Positions 32,565 to 42,021 of a stretch of 64,000 nucleotides of DNA are shown here, one piece after another. The notes beneath the pieces are model-generated. The model did not search any database. It worked only from the letters and a program-made list of their open reading frames with translations, and was not told the origin of the DNA. Source of the DNA: Carboxylicivirga linearis (GTDB lineage: Bacteria > Bacteroidota > Bacteroidia > Bacteroidales > Marinilabiliaceae); contig NZ_JAGUCO010000024.1 of NCBI RefSeq assembly GCF_018271995.1, forward strand, positions 1-64,000, written 5' to 3'. Numbering within the stretch: position 1 is the first letter of the stretch; each line of letters starts with the position of its first letter. The position numbers and the translations under genes are program-made.

Positions 32565-34019
32565 ATGGCCTCATTTTTAAACTCACTTTTTGGAAGCAAA
32601 TATCCTCAGACAGCTAAATACGAAGCTGAACAGGAAAAATTAAAAAGCGATTATCAACGCTTAATCGACTTTGAAAATTCTAGTAACTATAATAGATTTA
32701 AAGAATTAGACACACTCGTTCATTCTGGCGACTTTATTAAAAAAGTAGAGCAGCTAAAGAGCGAAAAGTTTAAGGATACACCTGAATACAGAAAGTTAAA
32801 GGATTTTGAATCTTTAAGAAAGTCTAGCGATTTAAAGAAGTATTTTAAATATAAAGCCTCTCATAATCCTGAAAGAATTAACTCCATTGCTCAATCAGAC
32901 ATCTTAAAACAGTACAGCGAAATTAAAAAATGGATTGATAGCGCTGAATTCAGAGAAGCAAAGAGCAAAAAGGACTACAAAAAATCAGAAGCTTATACAA
33001 AATTCAAGGAGTTTAAAAGTCTTCAAAAGGATTCAGACATCAAGTTCTATTATAAAGAAACCAACAAGGCCATTTATAAGAACTTTATCAATATTGATAA
33101 TTCAGAAAGACTGGCAACCTTTGAAAGTTTAAAAGAAGAGGTTGAATCAGCTGATTTCATCGCTTTCAAGAAAGATCTTGAAGATCCTAAACGTTTTGCA
33201 AAATCAAAGGAACATGCGCTAATTTCGGAATATGAAGACATCAAGAAAACACCGGAATTTAAATGGTTCGAGAAAATTAAGAATAAAGATTTATTTAAAG
33301 AAATAGATAAGTGGCAAGTAACATTTGAAGATGATTTTGACAGTGCTCAAATCGATCAGAACAAATGGATTAATGGCTATTATTGGGGAAAAGCTCTTTT
33401 AAACGATGTATATGTACTAAAAGATGAAAAGCAATTTTTTAGCGATTCAAATATACAATTAAGAGATAGTGTAGCTCATTTAACCACCAAAGAAGGTAAA
33501 ATAAAAGGTAAAGTATGGGATGACAAATTAGGATTTGTACCAAAAGAATTCAATTTCTCATCAGCATTAATTAGCACAGGACAAAGTTTTCGTCAGCTTT
33601 ACGGTAAGTTTGAAGCTAAAGTGAAGGTTAATGACTCTTCTCCTTTAAATCATGCATTCTGGATGGTTGGTGAAAGCATTGCCCCTCAAATAGACATTTT
33701 TAGATTTGCTGAAGGAGGCGCTAAAAATTTCAAAGCTGGTAGTCACACCATCGACAACAGCAATAATGCTTTACACAATGTTACAACCGTTAATGGCGTA
33801 AAATTCGATTCAGACTATTATATCTATGGTTTGGAATGGAGCAAAGACAAACTTACGTGGACTGTAAATGGGGTTACTGTGCACGAACAAACTAAAAACA
33901 TACCTCAACACCCCATGTACCTTGTTTTTAGCTCTCATCTGCTTAAGGATGTAGAGAAAATTAATTTACCATCAGCATTAAGTGTTGACTGGATAAGATG
34001 CTATCAACAAAGAGCCTAA
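32565..34019 (+). CDS. Helical-repeat protein with a catalytically dead GH16-like domain
   Basis: The 484-residue protein has no signal peptide (MASFLNSLFGSK), so it should be cytosolic. Residues about 20-245 are a lysine/glutamate-rich array of degenerate helical repeats of about 30-40 residues, each with a [ST]xDF/EF ... FK pattern. Residues about 250-484 form a GH16-type beta-sandwich, starting WQVTFEDDFD and including YGKFEAKVKV, FWMVGE and the terminal VDWIRCYQ. The GH16 catalytic motif E-I-D-I-x-E reads Q375-I-D-I-F-R380, so both catalytic carboxylates are lost. A non-enzymatic glycan-binding or structural role is inferred. A strong terminator follows at 34035. Confidence 0.85.
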   Translation: MASFLNSLFGSKYPQTAKYEAEQEKLKSDYQRLIDFENSSNYNRFKELDTLVHSGDFIKKVEQLKSEKFKDTPEYRKLKDFESLRKSSDLKKYFKYKASHNPERINSIAQSDILKQYSEIKKWIDSAEFREAKSKKDYKKSEAYTKFKEFKSLQKDSDIKFYYKETNKAIYKNFINIDNSERLATFESLKEEVESADFIAFKKDLEDPKRFAKSKEHALISEYEDIKKTPEFKWFEKIKNKDLFKEIDKWQVTFEDDFDSAQIDQNKWINGYYWGKALLNDVYVLKDEKQFFSDSNIQLRDSVAHLTTKEGKIKGKVWDDKLGFVPKEFNFSSALISTGQSFRQLYGKFEAKVKVNDSSPLNHAFWMVGESIAPQIDIFRFAEGGAKNFKAGSHTIDNSNNALHNVTTVNGVKFDSDYYIYGLEWSKDKLTWTVNGVTVHEQTKNIPQHPMYLVFSSHLLKDVEKINLPSALSVDWIRCYQQRA

Positions 34020-34034
34020 ATATTTTAGCACAAT

Positions 34035-34070
34035 AAAAAACGGGATTGAATTTCATCAATCCCGTTTTTT
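34035..34070. terminator. Bidirectional terminator
   Basis: A perfect 15-bp stem (AAAAAACGGGATTGA, 34035-34049, against 34056-34070) with T and A runs lies between two convergent genes. Confidence 0.9.
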
Positions 34071-35207
34071 TTATTCTTTCGGTAAAGTAAACCGATTCCA
34101 AAAACTGTCATCGGTTTGCTGAGTCGTATAATAAGATCTACCTTTTATTTGTGTATCCATTTCAGAACGATAGTCATAATTTACCCAAATCATATCTATC
34201 GTTGTAGATCCGGAACCTGAATATTCTATTTTACTAAGTGCATATTTATTATCTATAGCTTTTCGGTAACTTGTATTAACCTTATAACTATACTCCCCAC
34301 TACTACTTACTAAACCTGACGCTCGGCCAGCATGATGATAACCTTTACTTACCACTTCTAACTCATTTCGAAGAATTGCATAATCAACCGAGGATATATA
34401 AACAACTCCTATATATGAAATCACCTGTTCATCTCCTGTGGCAGCAAAATCGGGTTTAGAAAGGCTATATTTTATTACCCACACAGAATCTTTGGGAGAA
34501 CTATCGTTTTTAACTAATTCCAGGTCGAATTGATCTACCACATCAGCATCCAACACATTCCCCCTAACTCTTACAATATCAAATTCCAAAACATCATCAG
34601 CTCTGAGCATCCCTTTCTTTAAAGGTTTTTGTTCAAAATTCCTTCGAACTTCCTTTACTTTATAGTCACGCTTCTGGTAGGCATTATTATAACTTCTGTC
34701 TCCATACCCCGAAGCATCTGCATAATCCAATGCCACTTCAGTTTTCTGGCTTTTACTAACTGTTTGAGAAAAATAAACATTGGAAGCATATGCCTGCATG
34801 TAATTATCTGAAATCATATTGGCAGCTGTCTTTAAAATACCGTACAACCGCTTTGATTCTGCCATCACCTCAACCTGATCAATTCCATAGCTTTGTTGGA
34901 TAAGTTTCACATTAACACCAATCTCATCTATTAAATCTCCTACCCTTAATTCTTTTGGTTGATAACCGACTGCAGAAATCCTTACCGGGTAACTTCTAAA
35001 TTCTTCACTAATGGTAAGTTCGAAGCCTCCATTAAAATCGGAAGCTGTTCCCATAAACGATCCTACAATACCAATATTAGCAAACTCAACAGGTTGATTG
35101 GTTTCTGCATCCAACACCTTACCTTTTATGGTTATATTCTGAGAAAAAACTGTTCCGCTTACAAATAACATGAACAGTAAGACGACTTTTAAAATTCGAA
35201 TTTGCAT
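34071..35207 (-). CDS. Exported carboxypeptidase-regulatory-like domain protein
   Basis: The 378-residue precursor has a signal peptide ending near VFSQ. A CarboxypepD_reg-like beta-sandwich follows at about residues 25-105 (ITIKGKVLDAETNQPVEFANI...FELTIS...VRISAVGYQPKEL), as found at the N-terminus of TonB-linked outer-membrane proteins. The remaining 270 residues are strand-rich, resemble the accessory part of DUF5686-like proteins and lack a plug or an obvious full barrel. It may be a periplasmic or outer-membrane accessory protein. It is divergent from the coiled-coil lipoprotein gene across a 55-base gap. Confidence 0.75.
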   Translation of the reverse strand: MQIRILKVVLLFMLFVSGTVFSQNITIKGKVLDAETNQPVEFANIGIVGSFMGTASDFNGGFELTISEEFRSYPVRISAVGYQPKELRVGDLIDEIGVNVKLIQQSYGIDQVEVMAESKRLYGILKTAANMISDNYMQAYASNVYFSQTVSKSQKTEVALDYADASGYGDRSYNNAYQKRDYKVKEVRRNFEQKPLKKGMLRADDVLEFDIVRVRGNVLDADVVDQFDLELVKNDSSPKDSVWVIKYSLSKPDFAATGDEQVISYIGVVYISSVDYAILRNELEVVSKGYHHAGRASGLVSSSGEYSYKVNTSYRKAIDNKYALSKIEYSGSGSTTIDMIWVNYDYRSEMDTQIKGRSYYTTQQTDDSFWNRFTLPKE

Positions 35208-35262
35208 TGTAGAAGTTTTTTATAATTTTGATAAAATTAAAAATCATTTTTAAAGTCTGGCC

Positions 35263-35982
35263 ATGATTAAGAACATTTTCATATTACTCGCTATTTCTCT
35301 AACATTAAATTCATGCATTGTTTCAAAAAAGAAATACGAAGCTTTAATGCTTGAGAAAAATGAATTAGCAGATGAATTAACTGAAAAAAAGAAAGAAAAT
35401 AAGGCATTACAAAGTGACTTGAATCAAGCCATTGATGATTTTGAAGAGATTAAGACAGATTTTGGAAAAAGCAATTCACTTCGATCGGATGAGATTGCTG
35501 ATTTGATGATAAAGGTTACACAATTGGAAGATGAATCTTCTGAGTTAAATCAAAAACTAAAAGAAACCTTAGGTAAATTCAAAGCCAAGGAAAAGGCAGG
35601 GTATCTGGCCGAAGAAGAATTAAAAGGAACATTACAAACTATTACAACCCTAAAAAGAGACACGGCCAACCTTCAGTATTCAATAAAAATGGCCAAACAA
35701 CGAAGCGAGGCTTTACAGGCAGAACTGGCCGCAACTAAAACTAAACTTACCGAATCAAACTCAAAGAAATACGAACTTTCAAAGGCCGTTGAAGCACAAG
35801 CAACTGAAGTAAAGGGTATGGAACAAAAATTGGTTAAAAGCCAACAAAACTTAACCGAAATATCAGATGCTTTTATTGAGCTTAGAAAAGAACTTCTTTC
35901 TGCAAAATCCAATAACAAAGCCATTGATCCCAATCAAAACAAATACATCAACCGTATAGCCAAATTATTGGGACATTACTAA
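35263..35982 (+). CDS. Coiled-coil outer-membrane lipoprotein
   Basis: The 239-residue precursor has a lipobox LNSC at residues 15-18, followed by a nearly unbroken charged heptad pattern from residue 25 to about 210. It predicts a long parallel coiled coil tethered to a membrane by its lipid. It resembles the N-terminal half of OmpA-like lipoproteins of Bacteroidota that carry a C-terminal peptidoglycan-binding domain, but that domain is absent here. The stop codon lies in clean sequence with no sign of a frameshift. Confidence 0.8.
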   Translation: MIKNIFILLAISLTLNSCIVSKKKYEALMLEKNELADELTEKKKENKALQSDLNQAIDDFEEIKTDFGKSNSLRSDEIADLMIKVTQLEDESSELNQKLKETLGKFKAKEKAGYLAEEELKGTLQTITTLKRDTANLQYSIKMAKQRSEALQAELAATKTKLTESNSKKYELSKAVEAQATEVKGMEQKLVKSQQNLTEISDAFIELRKELLSAKSNNKAIDPNQNKYINRIAKLLGHY

Positions 35983-36095
35983 AACCAGACTATTAAAAAA
36001 TACAATTGGATTCGGATTAAAATGATAATTAGTTGTTCATTCTCAAAACGCAGTAATCAAACTTAAGCCTTAGTGAATAAATAACGTTTAGAAAA

Positions 36096-37874
36096 TTAAA
36101 AATACATATAGCTTAAAACAGCTACTGTCACTATCATGTAGAGTACTGTTAGTGGGAAACCTATCTTAAAGAAATCCTTAAAGTTATATCCACCCGGACC
36201 ATAAACCATTAAGTTAGTCTGATAACCTATAGGTGTTAAAAAATTAGCTGCTGCTCCAAATGAAACAATCAAAATAAAAGGCATTGGATCTAATCCCAGG
36301 TTTTTAGCGGCTGTAATTGATATAGGGAATACGATAGCTACAGCTGCCTTATTTGTTATGTAAGCTGCCAGTACTGAGGTGATCAAAAAGATACCAATCA
36401 ATAAAGATATCCTTCCTAACGGCAGAAATACCGATATTACAAAGTTTGCAATCATATCAGCCACACCCGTTTTCATCATAGCAGTTCCTAAGGCCAACGA
36501 TAGTGCGATAATCACAGCAAGATTATAATCAATACTTTTCGGCAAGTCTTTAGCTGATACTACTCGTAGTATGTTAATTGCCGCCAGCACTATTAATAGT
36601 CCAATGAAAAGAGGCACCAACTTTACTGCAGCTAAAAAGATTGCTAATAATGTACCTCCAAATAAAACCCATATTTTATAACGTTCAGGCTTTCTTAATT
36701 CTTTCACCCTAGAAATAACATAGAAGTCAATCTGGTTTTGTATATGACTGGTAAAATTTTCTCCAGCCAGTAATAACAATACGTCACCTGCCTTAAGTTT
36801 AATCTCCTCAATAGCACCTGTTATTCTCTCTCCATTACGATGAATAGCCAACAAAGCAGAATCGTATCTACCCCTGAAATATATTTCCTTTATCTGTTTT
36901 GTTATCAATGAACTATTATGTGAAATCACAATTTCAACAATCTGCGATCGCTTCAATTTTGACATCATTCCAACAGAAGGTACAGTTAAATCGCTATTAT
37001 CAGAAAGCAAACTTGCAATATTATTATTATCCCCGGCAAATCGCAATAAATCACCTTCCCGTAATATAAATTTATCTTTTAGAATTTGTATGATTTGCTT
37101 ACCTCTGATTACTTCAACCAACAACAGTCCATACTGCCCATTCAGATCAGCATCTTTTAATGATTTACCAATCAACTTCGAATTCTTTCTCACTTCCGCT
37201 TCAACCAGGTATTTCCTCTCTGACTCCTTAAAATCTTCAATTGCAGTGCTTCTATCAGGTAATAACCTATAGCTAAATATGTACAGATACAAAAATCCTA
37301 CAACCAGCATCGGAAAACCCACCCAGAAAAAGTCAAACATCTCCAAAGGTCGAAGTCCTGGCATAATATCCTGATCGGTTACCATTCCTCCCACAATAAG
37401 GTTGGTAGAAGTACCTATTAATGTTACGCAACCTCCTAAAATAGCCGCATAAGATAAGGGTATTAATAACTTAGAAGAGGACACTCCATTCCGCTTACTC
37501 CATTGATGCACATAGGGCATCATGACTGCCACCAAAGGGGTGTTATTTAAAAATGCAGAAAAACCGCCAACCCATAACATCATCCTTCCAAGAAAACTTC
37601 GATAGGTTGAGGAGACAGGAAATATGCGGGCAAAGAATATTTCGATAACAGACGTCTGACGAATAGCATCCCCCAATAACAACAGCATGATAATTACAGC
37701 AATCTGTTCATTAGCAAATCCAGCTAATATCTCCGCTGGTGTTAGAATCTTAAAAATTCCTAAAACCATCACAGCAACGAAAAATGTGAATGCTGCACCC
37801 ATTATTTCCTTGTATAGCGATACAAGAATAAATGCAATAACCACAAATACTATAATCACATCAAAATATTGCAT
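36096..37874 (-). CDS. SLC13-type permease with two RCK_C domains
   Basis: The 592-residue protein has about ten membrane segments in two halves (about residues 1-210 and 395-592). Between them are two RCK_C (TrkA-C) domains, recognisable as VEAEVRKNSKLIGKSLKDAD...LREGDLLRFAGD and VEIVISHNSSLITKQIKEI...LKAGDVLLLLAG. The membrane signature GGCVTLIGTSTNLIVGG and the second-half match (ITNKAAVAIVFPISITAA, then LTPIGYQTNLMVYGPGGY) are typical of the DASS/CitT/SAC1-like group. Sulfate, molybdate or dicarboxylate are possible substrates. It is divergent from the U32 gene. Confidence 0.88.
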   Translation of the reverse strand: MQYFDVIIVFVVIAFILVSLYKEIMGAAFTFFVAVMVLGIFKILTPAEILAGFANEQIAVIIMLLLLGDAIRQTSVIEIFFARIFPVSSTYRSFLGRMMLWVGGFSAFLNNTPLVAVMMPYVHQWSKRNGVSSSKLLIPLSYAAILGGCVTLIGTSTNLIVGGMVTDQDIMPGLRPLEMFDFFWVGFPMLVVGFLYLYIFSYRLLPDRSTAIEDFKESERKYLVEAEVRKNSKLIGKSLKDADLNGQYGLLLVEVIRGKQIIQILKDKFILREGDLLRFAGDNNNIASLLSDNSDLTVPSVGMMSKLKRSQIVEIVISHNSSLITKQIKEIYFRGRYDSALLAIHRNGERITGAIEEIKLKAGDVLLLLAGENFTSHIQNQIDFYVISRVKELRKPERYKIWVLFGGTLLAIFLAAVKLVPLFIGLLIVLAAINILRVVSAKDLPKSIDYNLAVIIALSLALGTAMMKTGVADMIANFVISVFLPLGRISLLIGIFLITSVLAAYITNKAAVAIVFPISITAAKNLGLDPMPFILIVSFGAAANFLTPIGYQTNLMVYGPGGYNFKDFFKIGFPLTVLYMIVTVAVLSYMYF

Positions 37875-37877
37875 GCG

Positions 37878-37906
37878 TTGGAGGTCAAATAAATATGCTA
37901 TTTTTG
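37878..37906 (+). promoter_or_regulatory. Promoter of the U32 family gene
   Basis: TTG (37878-37880), 18 bases and a perfect TATTTTTG -7 element (37899-37906). It implies a leader of roughly 88 bases. Confidence 0.6.
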
Positions 37907-37999
37907 CGCTGTTGCAGACAAATCTGCCATTAACAAAAATAGAAATTATAAATTAATTACCGAATTTTTCAATGATTTGGTCTGCTGATATCATTGTCG

Positions 38000-39832
38000 A
38001 TGAATATAAACAAAAGACATATTGAACTATTATCACCCGCTAAAAATTTGGAGTGCGGTTTGGCTGCCATTAATAATGGAGCGGATGCTGTTTACATTGG
38101 AGGTCCGGGATTTGGAGCCAGAAAACAGGCAGGTAACTCATTAGAAGACATTGAGAAATTAATCAAGCATGCCCATTTATTCAATGCCAAAATATACATA
38201 ACGCTTAATACCGTTTTAAAGGACAGTGAGATTGAGGAAGCTAACCAATTAATTCATTCGCTTTATAAAATTGGAGCTGATGCTGTAATCATTCAGGATA
38301 TGGGATTGTTGGAAACAGACCTTCCTCCTATTCCCATTCATGCCAGCACGCAAACTGATAATCGAACCGTTGAGAAAGTTCAATTTCTTGAGAAAGCAGG
38401 ATTCGATCAGGTTGTGTTAGCTCGCGAGTTGTCTGTCAATCAGATCAAAAATATCAGCTCGCAAACACAGGTTCCACTTGAGTATTTCATTCATGGGGCA
38501 TTATGTGTATGTTATAGTGGTCAATGTTATATGAGCGCATCAATTAACGGACGCAGTGCCAACCGTGGTGAGTGTGCTCAACCCTGCCGATTAAAATATT
38601 CGTTAAAAGATAAAGATGGTAACCTATTATATAAAGACAAACACCTTCTTTCGCTCAAAGACTTAAACCAAACACCTAACCTCGAAGAATTAATTGATGC
38701 CGGCATTACCTCTTTTAAGATTGAAGGCCGTTTAAAGTCGAAAGATTATGTTGCCAATGTGACGGCTCATTACAGAAAAGAGTTAGATCGAATAATGGCC
38801 AAACGAACGGATATTAATAAAGCATCATCCGGAAACATATTAACCAGCTTTACACCTGCACCTGATAAGAGTTTTAACCGTAGTTTTACCGAATACTTTC
38901 TGCACGATAGAGATGACAAGGTTTGGTCGATTGATACACCTAAAGCTTTGGGTGAATATATCGGAAAAATTAGTAAAGTTGGTAAAGATTTCTTTACGAT
39001 TGATGGATCGACTAGAATTGCGAATGGCGATGGACTTTGTTTCTTCGATCAGTATAAAAATCTGGTAGGTGTTCGTGTAAATACCAGTAATGGAAATAAG
39101 ATTTTTTCAAATCAGACTAAAGGGTTAAAGCAAGGCACAGATATTTATCGCAACAACGATGTGGCTTTTCAACAAGCCATTTCAAAAAAAGAAAGCGAAA
39201 GAAAAATAGCACTTGATCTTATATTGGAAGAGACTGAAGAAGTACTGAAATTAACCTTAATTGATGAAGACGGAATAAGCTCATCCAGTTTTAAGGAGTT
39301 AAGCGAGAAAGAAGTAGCTCAAAACAAAGAGCGCTTGGCGAGCCAAACAGAAAAGCAATTGAGTAAACTTGGAAACACGCCTTACGTTGCTCAATCAATT
39401 CAGATGAATCACAAATACTATTGGTTTGTTCCCGCAGCCATACTCAATGAACTGCGCAGATCAGCTATTGAGAACCACACCAATCTCCGCCTTCAATCAT
39501 ATCAACCTAAAAATATAGAGTTTAAAAAGACAGACCATCCGTTTATTAAAACAGAGCTTGATTTTAAAGCAAATATTACTAATCAGCTGGCCAAACAATT
39601 TTATGAACGTCATGGTGTAACGCAGTTGGATTGGGGATTTGAAAAACAAGCTATTAAAAACAATGTAGAAGTGATGACGACCAAACATTGCTTATTATAC
39701 ATGACTAATAAATGCCTGAAGTTTCATCCGGAGGCAAGAAAATATTTACCTCTAACACTGTTTAACAAACAAGATACATACAAACTTCAATTCGATTGTA
39801 AAGCTTGTGAGATGCATATTATTAAGAAATAA
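38000..39832 (+). CDS. U32 peptidase-family protein, probable RNA hydroxylation factor
   Basis: I start at the ATG at 38000 (610 residues, MNINKRHIELLSPAK) rather than the in-frame TTG two codons upstream. The N-terminal TIM-barrel-like region has the U32 signature (LLSPAKNLECGLAAINNGADAVYIGG). The conserved cysteine cluster reads HGALCVCYSGQCYMS then NRGECAQPCR, where U32 proteins bind an iron-sulfur cluster. Two further cysteines close the protein (FDCKACEMH). Length and domain layout resemble E. coli RlhA (YdcP), required for 23S rRNA C2501 hydroxylation, more than the shorter TrhP; that assignment is inference. Confidence 0.88.
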   Translation: MNINKRHIELLSPAKNLECGLAAINNGADAVYIGGPGFGARKQAGNSLEDIEKLIKHAHLFNAKIYITLNTVLKDSEIEEANQLIHSLYKIGADAVIIQDMGLLETDLPPIPIHASTQTDNRTVEKVQFLEKAGFDQVVLARELSVNQIKNISSQTQVPLEYFIHGALCVCYSGQCYMSASINGRSANRGECAQPCRLKYSLKDKDGNLLYKDKHLLSLKDLNQTPNLEELIDAGITSFKIEGRLKSKDYVANVTAHYRKELDRIMAKRTDINKASSGNILTSFTPAPDKSFNRSFTEYFLHDRDDKVWSIDTPKALGEYIGKISKVGKDFFTIDGSTRIANGDGLCFFDQYKNLVGVRVNTSNGNKIFSNQTKGLKQGTDIYRNNDVAFQQAISKKESERKIALDLILEETEEVLKLTLIDEDGISSSSFKELSEKEVAQNKERLASQTEKQLSKLGNTPYVAQSIQMNHKYYWFVPAAILNELRRSAIENHTNLRLQSYQPKNIEFKKTDHPFIKTELDFKANITNQLAKQFYERHGVTQLDWGFEKQAIKNNVEVMTTKHCLLYMTNKCLKFHPEARKYLPLTLFNKQDTYKLQFDCKACEMHIIKK

Positions 39833-39888
39833 CTAATAATTAATCATCAACTTAAAGCATCAAACAGGAATTCTTCAATAACACAGGC

Positions 39889-39934
39889 CACCAATAACAC
39901 AAATATCAGAATCTAATAATATGTGTTATTGGTG
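39889..39934. repeat. Long perfect inverted repeat 3' of the TonB receptor gene
   Basis: CACCAATAACACA (39889-39901) is inverted perfectly at 39922-39934, around a 20-base loop. There is no T run at its end on either strand. It lies 11 bases past the receptor stop codon and may protect the mRNA end or bind a protein. Confidence 0.6.
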
Positions 39935-39944
39935 AGATCACGTA

Positions 39945-41987
39945 TTACCAATCAAGGCTCACTTGAACACCTGCTTTAATCCACCTTCCGGGCTGCGGTA
40001 CATTTCCTAAATCGTAATAAGTATTATCAAATAAGTTACTGGCATCAACATATACTTTATACTTCGCTTCATTCCATTGCAAACGCATATCGGTCAACCA
40101 AAACGGTTGATAATCTGTAGCTACTTCTTCTCCTGTTTCTAAATACTTCTGATATCCACCTTCACGATCCTGCCACTGTACATTAACACCTGCTGTAAGT
40201 TTTTTCAATATTTGAAAATTAGCAGCCACATTAAATTTATGCTTTAAATAATCCAATACGTAAACCGATTCATAATCATCCGGAGCATTTTTATCCTGAT
40301 CAATAAAAGCATATCCAAAATCGATAGAAGTAAGAGGTGATGAAGCAGCCAACTCTTTTACATTTACTCGTCCTTGAAAAGTTAACCCATAACTATCCAT
40401 ATCCGATAAGTTGCGGGTTTGATACTCTACTTCACCTTCCAAACGTCCCCAATCAATCAGATTTTCCGACTGACGATAATAAGCACTTACCTGACCACTA
40501 AACCAATCATTCAGATATTTAACTCCTCCTTCGTATGTCAATGCTTCTTCTGGTTTTAAATCAGGATTACCAATATTGGTTGGGCCATCGTAAAACAAAT
40601 CAGTAAATGTAGGCAGACGCAACGATTTGTTTACACTACCAAATAGCTTCACATTATTAGAAGCCCAATAACTCACATCTACTCCCGGGAAGAAATCTAC
40701 CCCAATACCTAAAGACGAATTCCAATTCATTAACACACCCGCTGAAACAGAGAACTTATTATAATTGTATACATGCTCCAAAAAGGTTGACATGTTGGTT
40801 CTCTCATAAAACTTTGTAAACTGGGCATCTTCACCGGGTACGTCAATAGGTTCTTCCATATCAACTCCAATATTATTACTCCATATATTCTCACCTCGCA
40901 ACTCACCTCCAAAAGATGTTTTACCCAATTTCCATGGAATAACAGCATTTACATTGGCTCCGTATACATCTGTGAGATGATAATTGTGAGTAGTATACCA
41001 GCTGGGTGCTTCATTTCGAAATAGCTCAAAACGATCCTGATGGCGTCTCCAATACAAAGCAGGAGTAATCTTCACCTTTGTTCCGGTTGTCATTTTAACA
41101 GAGGCAAAAGTTGTTTTATTCTGTTCAAACTGCTCTGGATATTTGGGTGTATAAAAGGCATTGGCTCCGTATTCTTTATCATTATAACCGACCTGAAAGT
41201 CTATTTTCTCAGTTCCCAAATCCAATAAGCCTTGGTAGAAAATACTATGGTTTTTAAAATCGGTATTATCGATATAACCGTCGCTGTTTGCCACATTAGC
41301 TGCCGCATAGCTTTTTAGTTTTCCTGTTTTGATGGTGGTATTTGCTGCCACATTATACAAACCATTCTGCCCGGCCATAGCATTAACTGTGGCATTATTG
41401 GTAGATTTCGATCCCGTAACAAAGTTAATAGCTCCACTAAAGGCACCGGGCCCGTAGACACGCGCTCCTGGTCCTTCCAAAATTTCAACACTCTCGATAC
41501 TTTGCATATCAACCGGCAGGTTCAGACTTAAATGACCAGTTTGAGGATCAGTAACATTAATACCATTGAAAAGTATCATTACCTGATCAAACGAACCTCC
41601 ACGAATACTCACATCGGCCTGAACACCCAAAGGGCCTCGCTGACGTACATCCACATTCATGGCATATCGTAGTAAATCCTGAACACTGTAAACAGGTAGT
41701 TTTTCAATTTCTTTCCGACTGATCACATGGAGTATTCGCCCCACTTCGGAATAGACGGCCGTTGAGCGACGAGCACTCACCTCCACCTCTTCGAGACTAA
41801 TTTTCTTATTAATGGACAATGAATCAGTCTGAGCAATAGTTTGCTTAAAACCAAACCAACTAAGATATACAGCCAGCATGGTTCCGATGCGCACCACTTT
41901 ATGAAGACTATTAAATGCGGCGTAGTTAACACCTTGCCATTGCTTAAACGAGATTACTGAATTTTTTATGTACTCTATTTTTTTCAT
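39945..41987 (-). CDS. TonB-dependent outer-membrane receptor beside bioB
   Basis: The 680-residue protein has a TonB-box-like region (ISLEEVEVSARRS), a plug domain (about residues 75-190, with SIRGGSFDQVMILFNGINV and GPGARVYGPGAFSGAINFVTG) and a 22-strand-type barrel ending in QVSLDW. The N-terminus is unusual. The signal region is preceded by about 35 residues with SFKQWQGVNYAAFNSLHKVV, a motif also found in the short ORF upstream of bioB. It follows bioB by 34 bases and is probably co-transcribed. Context makes biotin or a precursor a candidate substrate, but vitamin-B12-type receptors have similar barrels. Confidence 0.88.
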   Translation of the reverse strand: MKKIEYIKNSVISFKQWQGVNYAAFNSLHKVVRIGTMLAVYLSWFGFKQTIAQTDSLSINKKISLEEVEVSARRSTAVYSEVGRILHVISRKEIEKLPVYSVQDLLRYAMNVDVRQRGPLGVQADVSIRGGSFDQVMILFNGINVTDPQTGHLSLNLPVDMQSIESVEILEGPGARVYGPGAFSGAINFVTGSKSTNNATVNAMAGQNGLYNVAANTTIKTGKLKSYAAANVANSDGYIDNTDFKNHSIFYQGLLDLGTEKIDFQVGYNDKEYGANAFYTPKYPEQFEQNKTTFASVKMTTGTKVKITPALYWRRHQDRFELFRNEAPSWYTTHNYHLTDVYGANVNAVIPWKLGKTSFGGELRGENIWSNNIGVDMEEPIDVPGEDAQFTKFYERTNMSTFLEHVYNYNKFSVSAGVLMNWNSSLGIGVDFFPGVDVSYWASNNVKLFGSVNKSLRLPTFTDLFYDGPTNIGNPDLKPEEALTYEGGVKYLNDWFSGQVSAYYRQSENLIDWGRLEGEVEYQTRNLSDMDSYGLTFQGRVNVKELAASSPLTSIDFGYAFIDQDKNAPDDYESVYVLDYLKHKFNVAANFQILKKLTAGVNVQWQDREGGYQKYLETGEEVATDYQPFWLTDMRLQWNEAKYKVYVDASNLFDNTYYDLGNVPQPGRWIKAGVQVSLDW

Positions 41988-42021
41988 GTTTAATAATTGA
42001 TATGTGTTTATATTATTAGTT

